NCBI RefSeq assembly: GCF_018141005.1
Contig: NZ_CP046582.1
Coordinates: forward strand, 4,774,001 to 4,838,000
DNA from: Erwinia sp. E602
GTDB lineage: Bacteria > Pseudomonadota > Gammaproteobacteria > Enterobacterales > Enterobacteriaceae
DNA length: 64,000 nt
Direction of reading: 5' to 3'
Shown here: positions 62,647-64,000 of the stretch, piece by piece
Layout: each line of letters opens with the position of its first letter
How positions within the stretch are numbered: position 1 is the first letter of the stretch
Translations under genes and position numbers: made by a program
The notes under the pieces: generated by a model
The model's input: the letters and a program-made list of their open reading frames with translations, nothing else
Databases searched by the model: none
Told to the model about the DNA's origin: nothing

Positions 62647-62673
62647 CAACGTGCGGGTTGTGGCCGCACGTTG
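62647..62673 (-). other. Intra-operon hairpin after the main pilin gene
   Basis: CAACGTGCGG (62647-62656) and CCGCACGTTG (62664-62673) form a perfect 10-bp stem with a 7-base loop, starting 18 bases after the main pilin stop and before the next gene. It would protect pilin mRNA or reduce read-through, favouring pilin over usher and chaperone. Confidence 0.7.
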
Positions 62674-62691
62674 TAATTTAACGGCTAAAAC

Positions 62692-63225
62692 TTAGTCGTA
62701 AGCCATCTGGAAGTTGGCAACAGCGGTGAAATCGCCTGGGGTGATACTGGGTGATGAAGATTTGGTCGCCTGAACATAGGCTTTGAAATTCAGCGTCTGG
62801 TCACCGGCCAGCTTAACTGACTGACTGGCGCTGCCGAGGTCAAATTTTGTTCCGGACTGATCTTCGAACACGATACCGGCATCAGAAGAGTTGCCGGTTA
62901 AGGCCAGCATTTTACTGTCTTCGGCAGCCGCGTTACCCGTGAAGGTGACCGTCACGTTATTTTTCTTGGCCGTTTCGCCAAACTCACAGTTTTCCAGTTT
63001 GATGTTGATGTCAACCGGCGTTGAATGCTTGCCTGTTTTCAGCATCGCATTGGAGATGGCACCCAGCTGAATATCTTGTTTTAGTGACTCATTGGCGATA
63101 GAGCAGGGAGCATCAATAATAGAGCCGCTGAAAGAGATCTGGCCACCGCCCTGGTTGGCTGCCTGTGCCATGGAGAGAGAGCCAAAAGTCATGGCCGCGG
63201 CCAGCATGATTTTATTCAGTTTCAT
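62692..63225 (-). CDS. Major fimbrial subunit (pilin)
   Basis: 177 residues. Signal peptide 1-22 (LSMAQA). The mature start ANQGGGQISFSGSIIDAPCS has alternate hydrophobic residues of the donor strand; Cys41 and Cys80 form the conserved disulphide, and the end is TAVANFQMAYD. Its size, first place in the operon and following hairpin mark it as the rod subunit. It is separated from mnmE by 611 bases of AT-rich DNA. Confidence 0.92.
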   Translation of the reverse strand: MKLNKIMLAAAMTFGSLSMAQAANQGGGQISFSGSIIDAPCSIANESLKQDIQLGAISNAMLKTGKHSTPVDINIKLENCEFGETAKKNNVTVTFTGNAAAEDSKMLALTGNSSDAGIVFEDQSGTKFDLGSASQSVKLAGDQTLNFKAYVQATKSSSPSITPGDFTAVANFQMAYD

Positions 63226-63374
63226 TTAAAATGTATCCTTACGGTGATGTGTTAAGTCTGTTCAGAAAAATTCGCCTAGGGGTAATAACTGCCAGAGATT
63301 ACTCAGTTATTTACCCAGGAATTCCCCTGAAAAAAGTCAATTCATATTGAACGGGATAGAAACAGTGAGTGGAT

Positions 63375-63405
63375 AATATAAAATCAAGGCAGTTGATTTT
63401 ATATT
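63375..63405. promoter_or_regulatory. 31-bp palindrome upstream of the fimbrial operon
   Basis: AATATAAAATCAA (63375-63387) and TTGATTTTATATT (63393-63405) are perfect 13-base arms around GGCAG. It lies 150 bases before the pilin ATG. Its length and AT content suggest a dimeric regulator's operator; no regulator gene is in the cluster. Confidence 0.7.
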
Positions 63406-63799
63406 GATTTTTGGCTCTCAACTATCCCGCAGCGTAGTTAATGAGCCAACGCGCTGAATTCTTACACGATCCGGTTTCTATTACAAGACTCAATACTTAA
63501 CGCCTGGGAGTCTTTATTATACTTCGATATTAGTATTAAATTTTAAGGGGTTTTTTTTTATATAATATCGCAGTGATGATTATATTTTTTTGTGGCAGAT
63601 TAAAATATCGCAAAATATGCCACCTGGCTTTAATCATCCACAAATCGGGCTATTCCCTCAGATGATCTGGCACTGATGGTTTACTGCATCACGGATGAGG
63701 ATATCAGAGGAAGGATCGCCGCTGAGTAAGGCGTTCGCAAAGGTCACCAGGGCTGGCCACGTTACTGGCGCTTCCCGTCTTAAGCGGGGAACCGCCTGT

Positions 63800-63825
63800 G
63801 CGCCTGTGCGGCAGAGCACAGGCGC
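63800..63825 (-). terminator. Hairpin after mnmE
   Basis: GCGCCTGTGC (63800-63809) and GCACAGGCGC (63816-63825) form a perfect 10-bp stem 11 bases after the mnmE stop. There is no T-run on that strand. Confidence 0.6.
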
Positions 63826-63836
63826 AGGAAGGAGGA

Positions 63837-64000
63837 TTATTTGCCGATGCAGAAGCTGGAGAAGATGCGCCCGAGCAGATCGTCAGAGGTAAATTCCCCG
63901 GTGATTTCGCTCAGCGCCAGCTGGGCGACCCGCAGCTCTTCCGCCAGCAGTTCGCCGGCACGGGCGCCCAGTAGCTGATCTTTGCCCTGCAGTAAGTGAG
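63837..64000 (-). CDS. mnmE: tRNA modification GTPase MnmE (3' end only)
   Basis: The last 53 codons, ending [16 protein letters not shown]. The terminal Cys-Ile-Gly-Lys motif is the invariant MnmE C-terminus, whose Cys is needed for activity. [20 protein letters not shown] before it matches E. coli MnmE. The start lies beyond the window. It works with MnmG, encoded near oriC in this window, to modify tRNA wobble uridine. Confidence 0.96.
   Translation of the reverse strand, partial: HLLQGKDQLLGARAGELLAEELRVAQLALSEITGEFTSDDLLGRIFSSFCIGK

Larger units (their letters stand above)
63226..63836. promoter_or_regulatory. AT-rich upstream region of the fimbrial operon
   Basis: A 611-base gap. From about 63290 to 63660 it is strongly AT-rich, with the 31-bp palindrome and an uninterrupted T9 tract (63551-63559). 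This is probably the promoter and silencer region, of the type bound by H-NS. From 63690 to the mnmE end the base composition returns to normal. I found no gene and no flanking inverted repeats of an invertible switch. Confidence 0.55.

Noticed and set aside
63226..63836. Invertible promoter switch for the fimbriae
   Set aside because: No pair of separated inverted repeats bounding a segment and no fim-type recombinase gene was found. The 31-bp palindrome has a 5-base centre and cannot invert a promoter.

Overview
The window is enterobacterial chromosome spanning the replication origin. Core gene order follows Escherichia coli K-12: rbsD/kup/ravA-viaA, asnC-mioC-oriC-mnmG-rsmG, atpIBEFHAGDC, glmUS, pstSCAB-phoU, yieH/adeP/yieE and mnmE. 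Protein sequences are close to, but distinct from, those of E. coli. A full-length ovothiol synthase gene (ovoA) beside oriC and a palatinose-type sugar cluster point to the Erwiniaceae, most likely the genus Erwinia. That assignment is inference from gene content, not a search result. No rRNA, tRNA, CRISPR array, prophage or insertion sequence was recognised.

Region 1 (1-12298). The end of rbsD, with two RbsR-like operators, is followed by ygiW and the divergent qseBC two-component pair, then kup, and the ravA-viaA AAA+/VWA pair. E. coli has rbsD directly next to kup, so ygiW-qseBC is an insertion here. Between viaA and asnC, where E. coli has asnA, this genome has ovoA and a repeat-rich spacer. 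asnC and mioC lead into oriC.

Region 2 (12299-26756). oriC has DnaA boxes R1, R2, R3 and R4, an AT-rich unwinding region and about 15 GATC sites. It is followed by mnmG-rsmG, an 845-base AT-rich spacer holding the atp promoter, the complete nine-gene ATP synthase operon, and glmU and glmS.

Region 3 (26757-37440) is an accessory block between glmS and pstS, which are neighbours in E. coli. It holds a secreted HExxH putative metallopeptidase cotranscribed with a putative glycosyltransferase that carries a 42-bp in-frame minisatellite. It also holds a small NTF2-like protein with a DHA2-type efflux pump and its divergent LysR regulator, a 16-copy octanucleotide repeat, a second LysR/EamA pair, a zinc alcohol dehydrogenase, and a secreted neutral sphingomyelinase with an extra C-terminal domain.

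Region 4 (37441-57300). The Pho-boxed pstSCAB-phoU operon is followed by a hexanucleotide repeat, an MFS carrier and a LysR-regulated ABC importer with GH4 and GH13 glucosidases. That cluster matches palR-palEFGHKQ of Erwinia rhapontici but has no sucrose isomerase (palI) and no palZ. Next come yieH, a PglL/O-antigen-ligase-like membrane protein, PurR-boxed adeP, and yieE.

Region 5 (57430-64000). A six-gene chaperone-usher fimbrial operon has an internal hairpin after the main pilin gene and a perfect 13-bp-arm palindrome upstream. The window ends in the 3' end of mnmE. Short tandem repeats (units of 6, 7, 8 and 42 bp) are unusually frequent in the non-core segments.
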